Below, piece after piece: positions 23,864 to 32,679 of a stretch of DNA of 64,000 bases; the stretch's first letter is position 1, and every line of letters begins with the position of its first letter. The notes beneath the pieces were generated by a model. It was not told the DNA's origin. It worked only from the letters and a program-made list of their open reading frames with translations, and made no database searches. The DNA is from Streptomyces sp. GSL17-111 (GTDB taxonomy: Bacteria; Actinomycetota; Actinomycetes; Streptomycetales; Streptomycetaceae): assembly GCF_037911585.1 (NCBI RefSeq), contig NZ_JBAJNS010000001.1:3714001-3778000 (forward strand), given 5' to 3'. A program made the translations under genes and the position numbers.

Positions 23864-24739
23864 ATGAGCCCGTCGCCGCCCGCCGCCGCAGCCGACCAGT
23901 ACGTCCTGACGCTGTCCTGCCCGGACAAGCAGGGCATCGTGCACGCCGTCTCCAGCTACCTGTTCATGACCGGCTGCAACATCGAGGACAGCCAGCAGTT
24001 CGGCGACCACGACACCGGGCTGTTCTTCATGCGGGTGCACTTCAGCGCGGAGCCGCCGGTCACGCTGGAGAAGCTGCGCGCCAGCTTCGCCGCCATCGGC
24101 GACTCGTTCCAGATGGACTGGGAGCTGCACCAGGCCGCCGCGAAGATGCGGATCGTGCTGCTCGTCAGCAAGTTCGGACACTGCCTGAACGACCTGCTGT
24201 TCCGCTCGCGCATCGGCGCGCTGCCGGTGGAGATCGCCGCCGTCGTCTCCAACCACACCGACTTCGCCGAGCTGGCGGGCTCCTACCACGTCCCCTTCCA
24301 CCACATCCCCGTCACCAAGGACACCAAGGCCGAGGCCGAGGCGCGGCTCCTGCGGCTGGTGCGGGAGGAGGGCGTGGAACTGGTGGTGCTGGCGCGCTAC
24401 ATGCAGGTGCTCTCCGACGACCTGTGCAAGGCGCTGGCCGGCCGCATCATCAACATCCACCACTCCTTCCTGCCGAGCTTCAAGGGCGCCAAGCCCTACC
24501 ACCAGGCGCACGCCCGGGGCGTGAAGCTGATCGGCGCCACGGCCCACTACGTGACGGCCGACCTCGACGAGGGGCCGATCATCGAGCAGGAGGTCGAGCG
24601 CGTCGGGCACGAGGTCACCCCCGAGCAGCTCGTCGCCATCGGCCGGGACGTCGAGTGCCAGGCCCTCGCCCGGGCCGTGAAGTGGCACAGCGAGCACCGC
24701 GTCCTGCTCAACGGGAACCGCACGGTCGTCTTCGCCTGA
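23864..24739 (+). CDS. purU: Formyltetrahydrofolate deformylase
   Basis: Enzyme of 291 residues that hydrolyses 10-formyl-THF to THF and formate, balancing one-carbon pools and supplying formate for purine synthesis. An N-terminal ACT domain (YVLTLSCPDKQGIVHAVSSYL, NIEDSQQF) is followed by a formyltransferase domain with the catalytic motif NIHHSFLPSFKGAKPYHQA and GATAHYVTADLDEGPIIEQ. The active-site Asn, His and Asp are present. ATG 23864; GTG 23858 is an alternative. Single gene, convergent with the anti-sigma factor gene. Confidence 0.96.
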   Translation: MSPSPPAAAADQYVLTLSCPDKQGIVHAVSSYLFMTGCNIEDSQQFGDHDTGLFFMRVHFSAEPPVTLEKLRASFAAIGDSFQMDWELHQAAAKMRIVLLVSKFGHCLNDLLFRSRIGALPVEIAAVVSNHTDFAELAGSYHVPFHHIPVTKDTKAEAEARLLRLVREEGVELVVLARYMQVLSDDLCKALAGRIINIHHSFLPSFKGAKPYHQAHARGVKLIGATAHYVTADLDEGPIIEQEVERVGHEVTPEQLVAIGRDVECQALARAVKWHSEHRVLLNGNRTVVFA

Positions 24740-24758
24740 CCGGCTCGCCCGGCACCCC

Positions 24759-26054
24759 CTACAGGCGGGAGAGCGAGGCCGTGGCGAGGAGGACGTCGCG
24801 GACGGCCTCGGAGTCGCCCTCGGCACCGGCCGCCGCGTCACGCGGGCTCACCCGCCCCGCCGCCAACTGGCAGAACTCCAGCCCGTCCAGGGCCACGTGC
24901 GCCACGGCGGACTCCTTGGTGCCGAGCGCACCGGGGGAGTCCAGCGGGATGTACCAGTGGCCGCCGCCCGCGCCCTCGATCTCCAGGTGCAGCGACCGGC
25001 CCGCCGTCCCCGCCTCCGTGAGCCGCCGGACGGGCGCGGCGAGCCCGGCCCGGCGCCGGGCGGCGAGCACCTTCGGCAGCGTGCGCGCGGCGAAGTCGAC
25101 GAGCAGGTGCAGGTGGCCGGCGGCCGGTCTGCCGTGCGGGTAGGCGACGGCCTCGGCGACGTCGGCGGCGTGCGCCCAGCACTCGAAGGCGCGGTCGAGG
25201 AAGGCGTCCGGCAGCGGGAGGTGCGAGCCGGGGACGAGCACGCCGTCCGCCCGGCCCGAGGCGAAGGACGCGGCCTGCACCAGCGCGTGGGTCTGCGCCC
25301 GCCAGGGCCGGTGGGCGGCGCGCTGCGGCCCGGCCGCGAGCGTGTGCCAGTACGCCTCGGTGCGGACCGTGGCGGAGTCCGCTTCCGCGCCGGGTACCGG
25401 GTCGGGCAGGCCGAGGGCCGTGGCGAGCAGGCCGTCGACGGCGGTCAGGTGCCCGATGACCTGGCCCACGGTCGCCGTCCGGGATCGCCGTCGTTCGCCG
25501 TCGAACCAGCGGAGCGGCACCTCGGCGCCCCACTCACCCGCGCCCATGTCGCGCAGCAGCGCGTCCAGCCGGGCCGTCTCCGCGTCGTAGGGCGCGGCCC
25601 ACACCGGGACGGGGATCCGGGCCGGACGGCGGTCGAGGCAGCCCGCGAGGACGTGGGTGCGCAGGAGGGGGTCGAGGTCCAGGTTCTCCTCGTGGTGGAG
25701 CAGGCCGACGGCGTCCCGCAGGCGCAGCGCCTCCTCGGCGCAGGCCGCGCAGTCGGTCAGGTGGGCCTCCACCGCGGCCGTCTCGTGCTGCGGGCACGCC
25801 GAGAGCGCCCAGGCACCGAGGAGCGACTTGAGGGTGCTGTGGTCGTACCCCGCCGCGGCCTCCTCCGGCGCGGGCGGGCAGGTGGGCTCCGGCGCGGCGG
25901 AGGGCGTCGCCCGCGTCGTGCCGTCCCGGGGCGCGGGTACCGCCGGGCCCGGCCCGTGGTCGTCGGCGGCCGCGCGGGGCGGCGGTATGCGCGGCGGCTC
26001 CTCCCGGCCGTCCCCGGAGAGGCCGTCGGGGCCGGGCAGACGCGGCCCGCTCAC
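24759..26054 (-). CDS. Zinc-finger anti-sigma factor fused to a maleylpyruvate isomerase-like domain
   Basis: Predicted cytoplasmic anti-sigma factor of 431 residues. After a disordered Pro-rich N-terminus comes a zf-HC2/ZAS-type domain (STLKSLLGAWALSACPQHETAAVEAHLTDCAACAEEAL; H..C..C pattern, residues about 72-110), then a long domain resembling the mycothiol-dependent maleylpyruvate isomerase N-terminal (DinB-like) fold (GQVIGHLTAVDGLL, FECWAHAADVAEAVAYPHG). No membrane helix is seen. The GTG at 26054 overlaps the sigma factor stop (GTGA), so it is translationally coupled to its likely target. Confidence 0.82.
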   Translation of the reverse strand: MSGPRLPGPDGLSGDGREEPPRIPPPRAAADDHGPGPAVPAPRDGTTRATPSAAPEPTCPPAPEEAAAGYDHSTLKSLLGAWALSACPQHETAAVEAHLTDCAACAEEALRLRDAVGLLHHEENLDLDPLLRTHVLAGCLDRRPARIPVPVWAAPYDAETARLDALLRDMGAGEWGAEVPLRWFDGERRRSRTATVGQVIGHLTAVDGLLATALGLPDPVPGAEADSATVRTEAYWHTLAAGPQRAAHRPWRAQTHALVQAASFASGRADGVLVPGSHLPLPDAFLDRAFECWAHAADVAEAVAYPHGRPAAGHLHLLVDFAARTLPKVLAARRRAGLAAPVRRLTEAGTAGRSLHLEIEGAGGGHWYIPLDSPGALGTKESAVAHVALDGLEFCQLAAGRVSPRDAAAGAEGDSEAVRDVLLATASLSRL

Positions 26055-26629
26055 CGTTCACCGCCCGGACGGCCCGGGCCGTCCGAAGCCCCGGGCGAGC
26101 GCGGTGCGGCGGGCGTGGCCGTGGAGAGCAGCTGGAGGCCGAGCCGCAGCCGCCGCCTCGCCTCGTCCTCGGTGACGCCGAGGTCCCGGGCGGCCTCGCG
26201 GTAGGAGCGCCGCTCGCGGTGGGCCAGCTCCAGCGCGCTGCGCAGGGTGACCGGCATGGCCGTGACGATGTAGTCGGCGCGGGCGGCGGCCGAGGCGGCG
26301 CGCACCTGCTGCTCCAGCTGGTCGGGCGGTCTGCCGTCCTCCCGGTGGCGCAGCCGGAGCTGCTGGACGGCGTGCCGCTGGGCGAGGGCGGCCATCCACG
26401 ACCGCAGCGGGCCCTCCTTCGGGCGGTAGGTGTCGGGGTGCTCCCAGACGTGGGCGAAGACCTCCCGGGTCACCCCGGCGGCCGCCTCCTCGTCCTGGAG
26501 GACCCGGTGGGCCAGGCCGTAGACGAGGGAGGCGAACCGGTCGTAGAGCTCGCCCAGCGCCGCGGCCTCGCCGCGCATGAGTCGTTGCTGCATCTTGCGG
26601 TCCCAACGCGGTGGTGCGTCCTGCGCCAT
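26051..26629 (-). CDS. ECF-type RNA polymerase sigma factor
   Basis: Sigma-70 family protein of 192 residues. Region 2 is ALGELYDRFASLVYGLAHRVLQDEEAAAGVTREVFAHVWEHPDTYRP, followed by the region 2.4-like LRSWMAALAQRHAVQQLRLRHRE, and region 4 is LRSALELAHRERRSYREAARDLGVTEDEARRRLRLGLQLL. The linker and C-terminal tail are variable. The gene starts at ATG 26629 and its stop overlaps the anti-sigma GTG by four bases. It would direct transcription of an unknown regulon when released from the anti-sigma factor. Confidence 0.88.
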   Translation of the reverse strand: MAQDAPPRWDRKMQQRLMRGEAAALGELYDRFASLVYGLAHRVLQDEEAAAGVTREVFAHVWEHPDTYRPKEGPLRSWMAALAQRHAVQQLRLRHREDGRPPDQLEQQVRAASAAARADYIVTAMPVTLRSALELAHRERRSYREAARDLGVTEDEARRRLRLGLQLLSTATPAAPRSPGASDGPGRPGGER

Positions 26630-26973
26630 CTCCCGGCCCCCAGCCCTTCGCGTACGTCGAATGTAGGGGAAGGGGGTGACAACGCGGGCGCCTTTGCGGC
26701 AATGTGCAGCGCTCAGGCAACTCCACGGGGTGCCCGGCGCGTCACTGTGTGCAGGTGCCGCAAGGAGGTGCGGCCGATTTTCTGTCCGGTGTGCACGGTT
26801 GAGGGCCCCTATGTCACTGTCGGGTTGCGCACAGGGGAGGGGAACGCGCGTGAGGGGGAGCGGGCCTTGGGCTTAGGGTCGGGAGGGACCAGTTCGTTTC
26901 GCGGGTTGCCGCTGAGGGCAGCCGAGCCGTGGAAGGATCGATTCCGGCAGGGCGAGGGAAAGGCTTCGGTTAC
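26630..26973. other. Divergent intergenic region between sigma factor and STAS genes
   Basis: Contains the promoters of both divergent genes. Short G-rich and AT-containing stretches are present (ATTTTCTGTCCGG near 26775), but no long inverted repeat or safe promoter assignment. A short frame encoding a CPVC motif was considered and rejected because its codon bias is wrong. Confidence 0.4.
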
Positions 26974-27348
26974 GTGTCGTTGAAGGTGATGGAGGAAGAG
27001 CGGGGGGAGTGGACCGTCTTTCGGGTTTCGGGCGAACTCGATCTGGTGACCTCTCCTGCGGTCCGCCAGCACGTGCACGACGCCGTCGCCGACGGCCGGC
27101 TGAACGTGGTGCTCGACCTGTCGCACGTCCAGTTCTGTGACTCCAGCGGCGTCGGCGTGCTCATCGCGTCCCGTCGCCTCATGCACGCCTGCACCGGGAG
27201 CCTGCGGCTGATCCTGCCCGCCAACGGCGCGGTCGACGGCTCCCACGTGAACCGTGTGCTCGCCGCCCTCGGGGTGCGGCGGCTGTTCGCCTGCTACCCC
27301 GACCTGGACGCGGCCACGGACGTCGCCGCCCGCCCGCTGAGCGCCTAG
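26974..27348 (+). CDS. Anti-sigma factor antagonist (STAS domain)
   Basis: Cytoplasmic SpoIIAA/RsbV-like protein of 124 residues. The STAS core is VFRVSGELDLVTSPAVRQHV, VVLDLSHVQFCDSSGVGVLIASRRLM, with the phosphorylatable Ser in DSSGVGV. When unphosphorylated it would bind a HATPase anti-sigma kinase and free a sigma factor. Candidate partner: the HATPase protein at 28225-28770. GTG 26974 lies after GAGGGAAAGG; ATG 26989 (MEEERG) is an alternative start. It is divergent from the ECF sigma factor. Confidence 0.9.
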   Translation: MSLKVMEEERGEWTVFRVSGELDLVTSPAVRQHVHDAVADGRLNVVLDLSHVQFCDSSGVGVLIASRRLMHACTGSLRLILPANGAVDGSHVNRVLAALGVRRLFACYPDLDAATDVAARPLSA

Positions 27349-27369
27349 GTGTGTGGTCCCGGCTCGGTG

Positions 27370-27402
27370 CTCAGCCGCTGAGCCGGGCGCTCAGCGGCTG
27401 AG
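27370..27402. terminator. Bidirectional terminator hairpin
   Basis: CTCAGCCGCTGAG (27370-27382) and CTCAGCGGCTGAG (27390-27402) are perfect 13-bp complements with a 7-base loop. It lies between the STAS gene and the convergent small membrane protein gene, whose stop codon (27391-27393) is inside the 3' arm. Confidence 0.7.
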
Positions 27403-27858
27403 GGGTGCGGCGGCGGTGATGAAGTCCTGGATGGCCGTCCGGGAGGCGGCCCGGTGCACGTCCAACTCGTCCCGGGTCTGGCACATGTCGTGCAGGTCCG
27501 TGATCGACCGCAGCGCAGCGGTGGCGCGCTCCCGCACGCCCGGCTCGTCGGTGAGCAACTGCACGCGGAATCCCGCCTCGACGGCGTCCGCGCGCACTTC
27601 GTAGATCTCCCGGGTGATGGCGTTGACGTCCTCGGTGTCCGGCCGCTCGTTCGCCACGAGCCAGCGGTGCACCGTCATGCGGCGGTAGTTGTGCAGGGCG
27701 CCGGCGTAGGAGGCGAACGCGTCCAGCCGCTCCTGCCGCCCGCGCGCCTGGTCGTCCAGTTGCCGGGTGCGTTCGGCTATGCGGCGCTGGAAGACGTAGG
27801 TCACGGAGGAGCCGAGCAGCGTGCCCAGGACCGCGATGACCGCGGTGAGTGCCTGCAT
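27391..27858 (-). CDS. N-terminally membrane-anchored hypothetical protein
   Basis: Protein of 155 residues with one N-terminal membrane helix (ALTAVIAVLGTLLGSSVTYVF, residues 3-23) followed by a helical, charged cytoplasmic part (RRIAERTRQLDDQARGRQERLDAFASYAGALHNYRR) typical of small Streptomyces proteins of unknown function. There is one Cys (DMCQTRDEL). The ATG at 27858 has a weak site. It converges on the STAS gene. No function proposed. Confidence 0.7.
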   Translation of the reverse strand: MQALTAVIAVLGTLLGSSVTYVFQRRIAERTRQLDDQARGRQERLDAFASYAGALHNYRRMTVHRWLVANERPDTEDVNAITREIYEVRADAVEAGFRVQLLTDEPGVRERATAALRSITDLHDMCQTRDELDVHRAASRTAIQDFITAAAPLSR

Positions 27859-28224
27859 GGAACCAGTCCATCATGGTGACGGACCGTCATAGGGGCGGGG
27901 TGCCGGGTGGACACGCTCCGCAGCCGTCGTGACGGCCGCGTGCGCGGTGCCGGGAGCCCGCGTCGAGCATCGGCGCCGGTCGATACGGGTCCGTGACGAA
28001 CGGGCGGGTTCGACGTGCCCGGACCTCCGGTACCCTCCGTGAGATGCGGCGCCGACGGGGCCTCCTCCCGTTCGACTCATCGTGACGGCTGTCGCACAGT
28101 CTGCGGCGCGGGTACTCCTTTGCGCCGGAATACGCCTCATCGGCTTGTCCGCGCCGGGGTGTGTCCAGCAGGCTTCTAGCCGGTGTCACGCGTTGTGACT
28201 TCGTCGGTACTGGTGGTGTGAACG
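27859..28224. other. Non-coding region upstream of the HATPase gene
   Basis: About 366 bases between two divergent genes. The frames here do not show the expected codon bias. A short complementary pair GTCAC/GTGAC lies near 28184-28198, just upstream of the HATPase start, but nothing firm can be assigned. Confidence 0.4.
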
Positions 28225-28770
28225 GTGCAGGTGCTTCAGGCGCAACTGGAGATCGGTGCGGACCCGACGGAGGTCGGCCGCGCCCGGCGGTGGGCCAGGG
28301 CGCGGCTCGCGGGCTGCGGGATCAGCGCCGACGGTCCGCTGGGCGAAACGCTCATCCTGCTGATCTCCGAGCTGGTGACGAACGCCGTCGTGCACACCGG
28401 CGCACCGGCCGTCCTGCGGATACGGCTGCCCGGCGCTCCGGTCGGTCCGGCCGCGTCCGACGCTTCGACGCCCGCCGGTCGGGGCGGGTCCGGCGCCGTC
28501 CGCGTGGAGGTGGCCGACACGAGCGCGGTGGCGCCCCGGCCCCGACGCGCGGCGGACGCGGACACCGGTGGCCGTGGACTGGAGCTCGTGGAAGGGCTCG
28601 CGGACCGCTGGGGCTGGCAGCCGGAGGGCGGTGGCAAGCGCATCTGGTGCGAACTCGACGGCTGCCCCCGGGTCGTCGGCCTGGCCGAGGGCGACGGCGG
28701 CACCCCGGCGCGTCAGGCGGCGCACGGGCTCCCGGTGATGGCATATGCCCACTCCGTCCCCGGGGTATAG
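28225..28770 (+). CDS. HATPase-fold anti-sigma factor/serine kinase-like regulator
   Basis: Cytoplasmic protein of 181 residues of the SpoIIAB/RsbW-like HATPase_c class. N-box ISELVTNAVVHTGAP, G1 box VRVEVADTSAV and G2 box GGRGLELVEGLADRWGW are intact for ATP binding. A Pro/Ala/Gly-rich insertion lies between N and G1. The family phosphorylates STAS antagonists and binds sigma factors, or regulates by partner switching; the STAS protein at 26974 is a possible partner. The GTG start is 28225. The C-terminal tail of about 30 residues is not conserved. Confidence 0.85.
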   Translation: MQVLQAQLEIGADPTEVGRARRWARARLAGCGISADGPLGETLILLISELVTNAVVHTGAPAVLRIRLPGAPVGPAASDASTPAGRGGSGAVRVEVADTSAVAPRPRRAADADTGGRGLELVEGLADRWGWQPEGGGKRIWCELDGCPRVVGLAEGDGGTPARQAAHGLPVMAYAHSVPGV

Positions 28771-28994
28771 CGCCACCAACCAGGACATTCTGCGATGTCA
28801 AGTCCAGACCAGGTGTTGACCTTTGGTAGGCGGCTGATCACCCTGGACGGGAGCGATTCGTCGTGAGGGGACGTCGAGGGGCCGCGCGCAGCACTGCGCT
28901 CCGTCCTCCTCGGCGAGTGCGGGTCGTCGTCGGTGAGCCGGGTGGCGGTGCCGTGTCCGCTGCGCGGAGTCACACCGCCATCCCGGCATGGCGG

Positions 28995-30149
28995 TCAGCG
29001 CCGGGAGCGGGCCACCGCCTTCGCGATCCGGTCCGCCTCGCGCCCCAGTTCGCGCAGGGCGCCGCTGACGGGGTCGGTGAATCCGGTGAAGTACAGCCCC
29101 GGGGCGGCGGCCCGGTGTGCGGGAGATCTCGGCACGCCGCGCCCGTCCAGCACGTCGAGGTGGCCGACGAGTTCCTCCAGCCCGGGCCGGTAGCCGGTCG
29201 CGGCGACGACCGCCTGCGGGGCGATCGTCGAGCCGTCGGCCAGGTGCACCTTCTCGCCCTCGAACGACTCCACCGCCGCGACGGGCTCCACCCGGCCCCT
29301 GCGCACGGCCCGGACGAAGCCGGTGTCCACGACCGGCGGCGTCCCGCGCCGGGCGCCGGAGTACAGGCCCCGTTCCGGTCGCGGGAGCCCCTGGGACGAG
29401 AGGTCGGGCCCGGTGATCCGGCGCAGCACCGCCGCCACCCGGTCCGTGACCGCGTCCGGCAGTCGGCGCAGGAGGACGTGGCGGGCCTGGACCGGCCAGC
29501 CCAGCGTCGCCCTGCGGACGAGGTACGGGCGCCCGCGTACGGCGAGCCGGACCCGCGCGGCGCCGTGGGCGGCCAGGTCGGCGGCGATCTCCGTGCCGGT
29601 GTTCCCGGCGCCCACGACCAGCACGTCCAGGTCCGCGTAGGGTTCCGCGTCGCGGTAGCGCGAGGCGTGTGCGAACGGGCCGGGGAAGTCCTCGGCGCCG
29701 GGCCAGGACGGCAGATGGGGCGTGTGGTGGTGACCCGTCGCCACGACGACGGCTGAGGCGCGCAGTTCGCGACCGCCGTTGGCCCGCAGCAGCCACCCCT
29801 CCCCGCCCTCCGGGCGTTCGACGCGGCCGACCGCGACGCCGGTGGCGATCTCCAGCCGGTGGTGCTCGGCGTACCGCTCCAGGTAGTCCGCGTAGGCGTC
29901 CCCGGGCACCCAGCGCCCGGCGGAGCGCGGCACGGCCAGCCCGGGCAGGGCGGAGCGTCGGCGGGTGGTGTGCAGGCGCAGGGCGCGGTGCCGGCGTCGC
30001 CACGAGGCCCCGACGCGGTCGGACCTCTCCAGGACGACGGTACGGACGCCACGCGCCGTGAGTGCCGCCGCGGTGGCGAGTCCGCCGGGTCCGGCACCGA
30101 CGACGTACACCGGGAAAGTCGTGTCCTGAGCGGGCATGGGCATGTTCAT
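28995..30149 (-). CDS. FAD-dependent NAD(P)H oxidoreductase (flavin monooxygenase type)
   Basis: Flavoprotein of 384 residues. The FAD-binding motif VVGAGPGGLATAAAL (residues about 12-26) and a second dinucleotide motif VVGAGNTGTEIAADL for NAD(P)H are clear, with VVVATGHHHTPHLP and the C-terminal ATGYRPGLEEL motif between and after. This matches CzcO/flavin-containing monooxygenase-like proteins; the substrate is unknown. Relatives oxidise sulfur or nitrogen atoms or catalyse Baeyer-Villiger reactions. ATG 30149; further Met codons at 30143 and 30137 are alternatives. It is divergent from a subtilase gene. Confidence 0.9.
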   Translation of the reverse strand: MNMPMPAQDTTFPVYVVGAGPGGLATAAALTARGVRTVVLERSDRVGASWRRRHRALRLHTTRRRSALPGLAVPRSAGRWVPGDAYADYLERYAEHHRLEIATGVAVGRVERPEGGEGWLLRANGGRELRASAVVVATGHHHTPHLPSWPGAEDFPGPFAHASRYRDAEPYADLDVLVVGAGNTGTEIAADLAAHGAARVRLAVRGRPYLVRRATLGWPVQARHVLLRRLPDAVTDRVAAVLRRITGPDLSSQGLPRPERGLYSGARRGTPPVVDTGFVRAVRRGRVEPVAAVESFEGEKVHLADGSTIAPQAVVAATGYRPGLEELVGHLDVLDGRGVPRSPAHRAAAPGLYFTGFTDPVSGALRELGREADRIAKAVARSRR

Positions 30150-30357
30150 GAGCTTAGTCCCGTGCCGCCGGGCGGTGGCGCCAGGTCCGCAGACGGGGGC
30201 GGACTTGCCGTCAGTTCGCCCCCGAACCGGCCTTCCCGGGATTCCGTTCGGTTCGGCCTGGGTCACCTGTGCGTTCCTGCCACTACAGTTCGCACGTCGT
30301 GTGTGCGTTCTGTGACACACGTGCACAGTGGTTCAGTTCGGAGGGAAGGGCACGGAA

Positions 30358-31560
30358 GTGCGAATACGGATGGTGTGGGGGGCGGGTGCCGCGAGCGCCG
30401 CAGTGCTGGCGGTCTTCGCGTTGGCTCCCGGCAACGCGGGCGCGGTCGAACCCGATCCGCTGGGCACGATCCGCAACGCCGCCGGAGGCGGCCCGGTCGT
30501 GCAGGACGAGTACATCGTCGTCATGAAGGACCGTGGGAAGGAACCGGCCGCGAAGGTGCGGAACCGGGCGAAGGACCTGGCGCGGAAGCACGGCGGCGAT
30601 CTGGACCGCACGTACACCAGCGCACTGGAGGGCTTCTCGGTCAAGGCGTCCGAGAAGGAGGCCCGCAAACTGGCCGCCGACCCGGCCGTCGCCTACGTCG
30701 AGCCCAACCGCGTCGAGCGCGGCGACGGCACACAGGTCGACCCGGTCTGGGGCCTCGACCGCGTCGATCAGCGTGCTCTCCCGCTGAACTCCACCTACGA
30801 CTACGCCTCCACCGCGTCGAACGTCACCGCCTACGTCGTCGACTCCGGGGTGCGCGTCCAGCACTCGGAGTTCAGCGGACGCGCGCGCTACGGCTACAAC
30901 TTCGTGGACGACAACACGACGGCGGCCGACTGCCACGGCCACGGCACCCACGTCGCGGGCACGCTCGGAAGCAACACCTACGGCGTGGCCAAGCGGGTGC
31001 GGATCGTCGCCGTCAAGGTGCTGAACTGCGACAACCTCGGCACCACCGCCAACGTCCTCGCCGGCTACGACTGGGTGGCCAGGAACGCCGTCAAACCGGC
31101 GGTGGCGAACGTCAGCATCGGCGGCAGCGCGAGCGACGCCAAGGACGCCGCGATCCGGGAGATGGTGGACGCGGGCATCACCGTGGCCGTCTCGGCGGGC
31201 AACAGCGACAAGGACGCCTGCACCCAGTCCCCGGCCCGGGAACCGGCCGTCATCACCGTGGCGGCCAGCACCTCGTCCGACGCCCGCGCGAGCTGGTCCA
31301 ATTACGGTTCCTGCGTGGACCTCTTCGCCCCGGGTGCCTCGATCGTCTCCTTGGGCCACACCTCGGACACCGCGTGGACGACGCGGAGCGGCACGTCCAT
31401 GGCGGCGCCGCACGTCACGGGCGCGGCGGCGCTGTACCTGTCCACCCACACCTCGGCCGAGCCGGCGGAGGTGGCCGACGCCCTTCTGGACGCGTCGACG
31501 AACGGTGTGCTCAGCGACGTCGAGGGTTCGCCCAACAAGCTGGTCTACAGCCTCGACTGA
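30358..31560 (+). CDS. Secreted subtilisin-like serine protease (S8)
   Basis: Exported protease of 400 residues made as a preproprotein. Signal peptide (MVWGAGAASAAVLAVFALAPGNAGA), an I9-type inhibitory propeptide (QDEYIVVMKD ... GFSVKASEKEARKLAADPAVAYVEPN), then the catalytic domain with Asp in AYVVDSGVRVQHSEF, His in CHGHGTHVAGT, oxyanion Asn in VSAGNSD and Ser in TRSGTSMAAPHVTG. A pair of Cys (ADCHGHG, VLNCDN) resembles proteinase K-type disulfides. GTG 30358 follows GGAGGGAAGGG. An inverted repeat CGTGTG/CACACG lies in the promoter region (30298-30321). Confidence 0.93.
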   Translation: MRIRMVWGAGAASAAVLAVFALAPGNAGAVEPDPLGTIRNAAGGGPVVQDEYIVVMKDRGKEPAAKVRNRAKDLARKHGGDLDRTYTSALEGFSVKASEKEARKLAADPAVAYVEPNRVERGDGTQVDPVWGLDRVDQRALPLNSTYDYASTASNVTAYVVDSGVRVQHSEFSGRARYGYNFVDDNTTAADCHGHGTHVAGTLGSNTYGVAKRVRIVAVKVLNCDNLGTTANVLAGYDWVARNAVKPAVANVSIGGSASDAKDAAIREMVDAGITVAVSAGNSDKDACTQSPAREPAVITVAASTSSDARASWSNYGSCVDLFAPGASIVSLGHTSDTAWTTRSGTSMAAPHVTGAAALYLSTHTSAEPAEVADALLDASTNGVLSDVEGSPNKLVYSLD

Positions 31561-31565
31561 CGACG

Positions 31566-31617
31566 CCGCGCGGTGGCGGACGTACCCGCGAGCGGGGATG
31601 CGTCCGCCACCGCGCGG
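31566..31617. terminator. Bidirectional terminator hairpin
   Basis: A 17-bp perfect stem pairs 31566-31582 with 31601-31617 (GC-rich, centred on GGTGGCGGACG/CGTCCGCCACC), and the 18-base loop contains CCCGC/GCGGG. It starts five bases after the subtilase stop and faces the convergent TetR gene. Confidence 0.8.
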
Positions 31618-31676
31618 GCCGGTCGCGGCGCGTCGGCCGGTGACAGGTCCGGCCGGGCCCCGTCGGGCCGGAGCCG

Positions 31677-32324
31677 TCAGGCGGGCTTGCGGCCGGTGAC
31701 GCCGAGATGCATGAGGAGCACGAGGGCGGGCTTGATGTCCGCCTGCTTGGCGCCCCAGGAGGAGAAGCCCTTCTGGTGGCCCGCCACCCCGGTCAGGGTG
31801 GTCACCAGCGTCCCCGCCAGTGCGGCGGCGCTCACGTTCTTGTCCACCCGGCCCTTCGCCTGCTGCTCCTTGATGGACTCGGTGAGCGAGCTGACGACGG
31901 AGGTGAGCAGCTTCGTCCGGAGCCTGGTGAAACGTTTGTCCCCCTCGGCGGCGGCGAGGTCGATCACCCGCAGGATCGCGTCGTGGCGGCGCCAGAAGGC
32001 CAGGAAGCCGTCGACGAGGTCCTCGGCGGTCCGCGCGCCCGCCTTGCCGGTCCAGGAGCGGCCGGCGACGAGTGCGTCGAGTTCGCCGCCGCCCTCCTTC
32101 GCGGTGGTGTCGGCGAGCTCCAGCACGGCGCCCTCGACGTCGGGGAAGTACTGGTAGAAGGTCGCGGGCGAGGTGCCCGCCTTGCGGGCGACGTCGATGA
32201 CCTTCACATCGCGGTAGGGCGACGAGCTGAGCATGTCGCTGAGGCAGTCGAGCAGCTTCAGACGGGTCGCCTGTCCGCGCCGTCCGGCCACCCGGCCGTC
32301 AACAGTTCGAACTTGTCCTGTCAT
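31677..32324 (-). CDS. TetR-family transcriptional regulator
   Basis: One-component repressor of 215 residues. TetR helix-turn-helix: RLKLLDCLSDMLSSSPYRDVKVIDVARKAGTSPATFYQYFPDVEGAVLEL, with the usual FYQYF motif. The C-terminal ligand domain (residues about 70-205) starts LDGFLAFWRRHDAILRVIDLAAAEGDKRF. The N-terminus carries the extra MTGQVRTVDGRVAGRRGQ seen in some Streptomyces TetR proteins. ATG 32324. The divergent VOC gene is a possible target; the ligand is unknown. AGTTCGAACT, a 10-base palindrome, lies inside its start region. Confidence 0.9.
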   Translation of the reverse strand: MTGQVRTVDGRVAGRRGQATRLKLLDCLSDMLSSSPYRDVKVIDVARKAGTSPATFYQYFPDVEGAVLELADTTAKEGGGELDALVAGRSWTGKAGARTAEDLVDGFLAFWRRHDAILRVIDLAAAEGDKRFTRLRTKLLTSVVSSLTESIKEQQAKGRVDKNVSAAALAGTLVTTLTGVAGHQKGFSSWGAKQADIKPALVLLMHLGVTGRKPA

Positions 32325-32679
32325 GTCGTCAGCTTATCGACGGACGTTCGGCCCGCATCCGGCCAAAGGCAAACGGGTACCGGGTGCCGCTTCGTCTGCT
32401 TTCGTCAGGTGATGTCGCGGTGCCTTTGTGTGGTTTGAGGTGTCTTGTTTCCTGGCTGCTCGTCCCCCGGGCGGGCCCGGTGAAAAGGCGCGAAACCGGG
32501 CTGGGGTGCCAGAATGCGGTGGACCGGGCAAACGGGTGCGAAAGCGGTGCGCATCCGCTCGCGCGGAGGTGCCACAGCCCCCGGCTCGCGCGGCGTCGGC
32601 GCGGGATCGGCGCGGCGCCTCCCCGGCGGCGAACCGCCCACGGCGCACCCCACGAACCCGCGAGGAAGGGGCCGGACCG
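32325..32679. other. Divergent region between TetR and VOC genes
   Basis: About 355 bases, GC-rich, without a supported gene. It includes the promoters of the divergent TetR and VOC genes and would hold a TetR operator; no long symmetric operator stands out apart from AGTTCGAACT at the TetR start. Confidence 0.4.

Noticed and set aside
26766-26983. Short frame with a CPVC motif between sigma factor and STAS genes
   Set aside because: GTG start with a good AAGGAGG, but third positions are AT-rich for this genome and it runs into the STAS start; no homology recognised.
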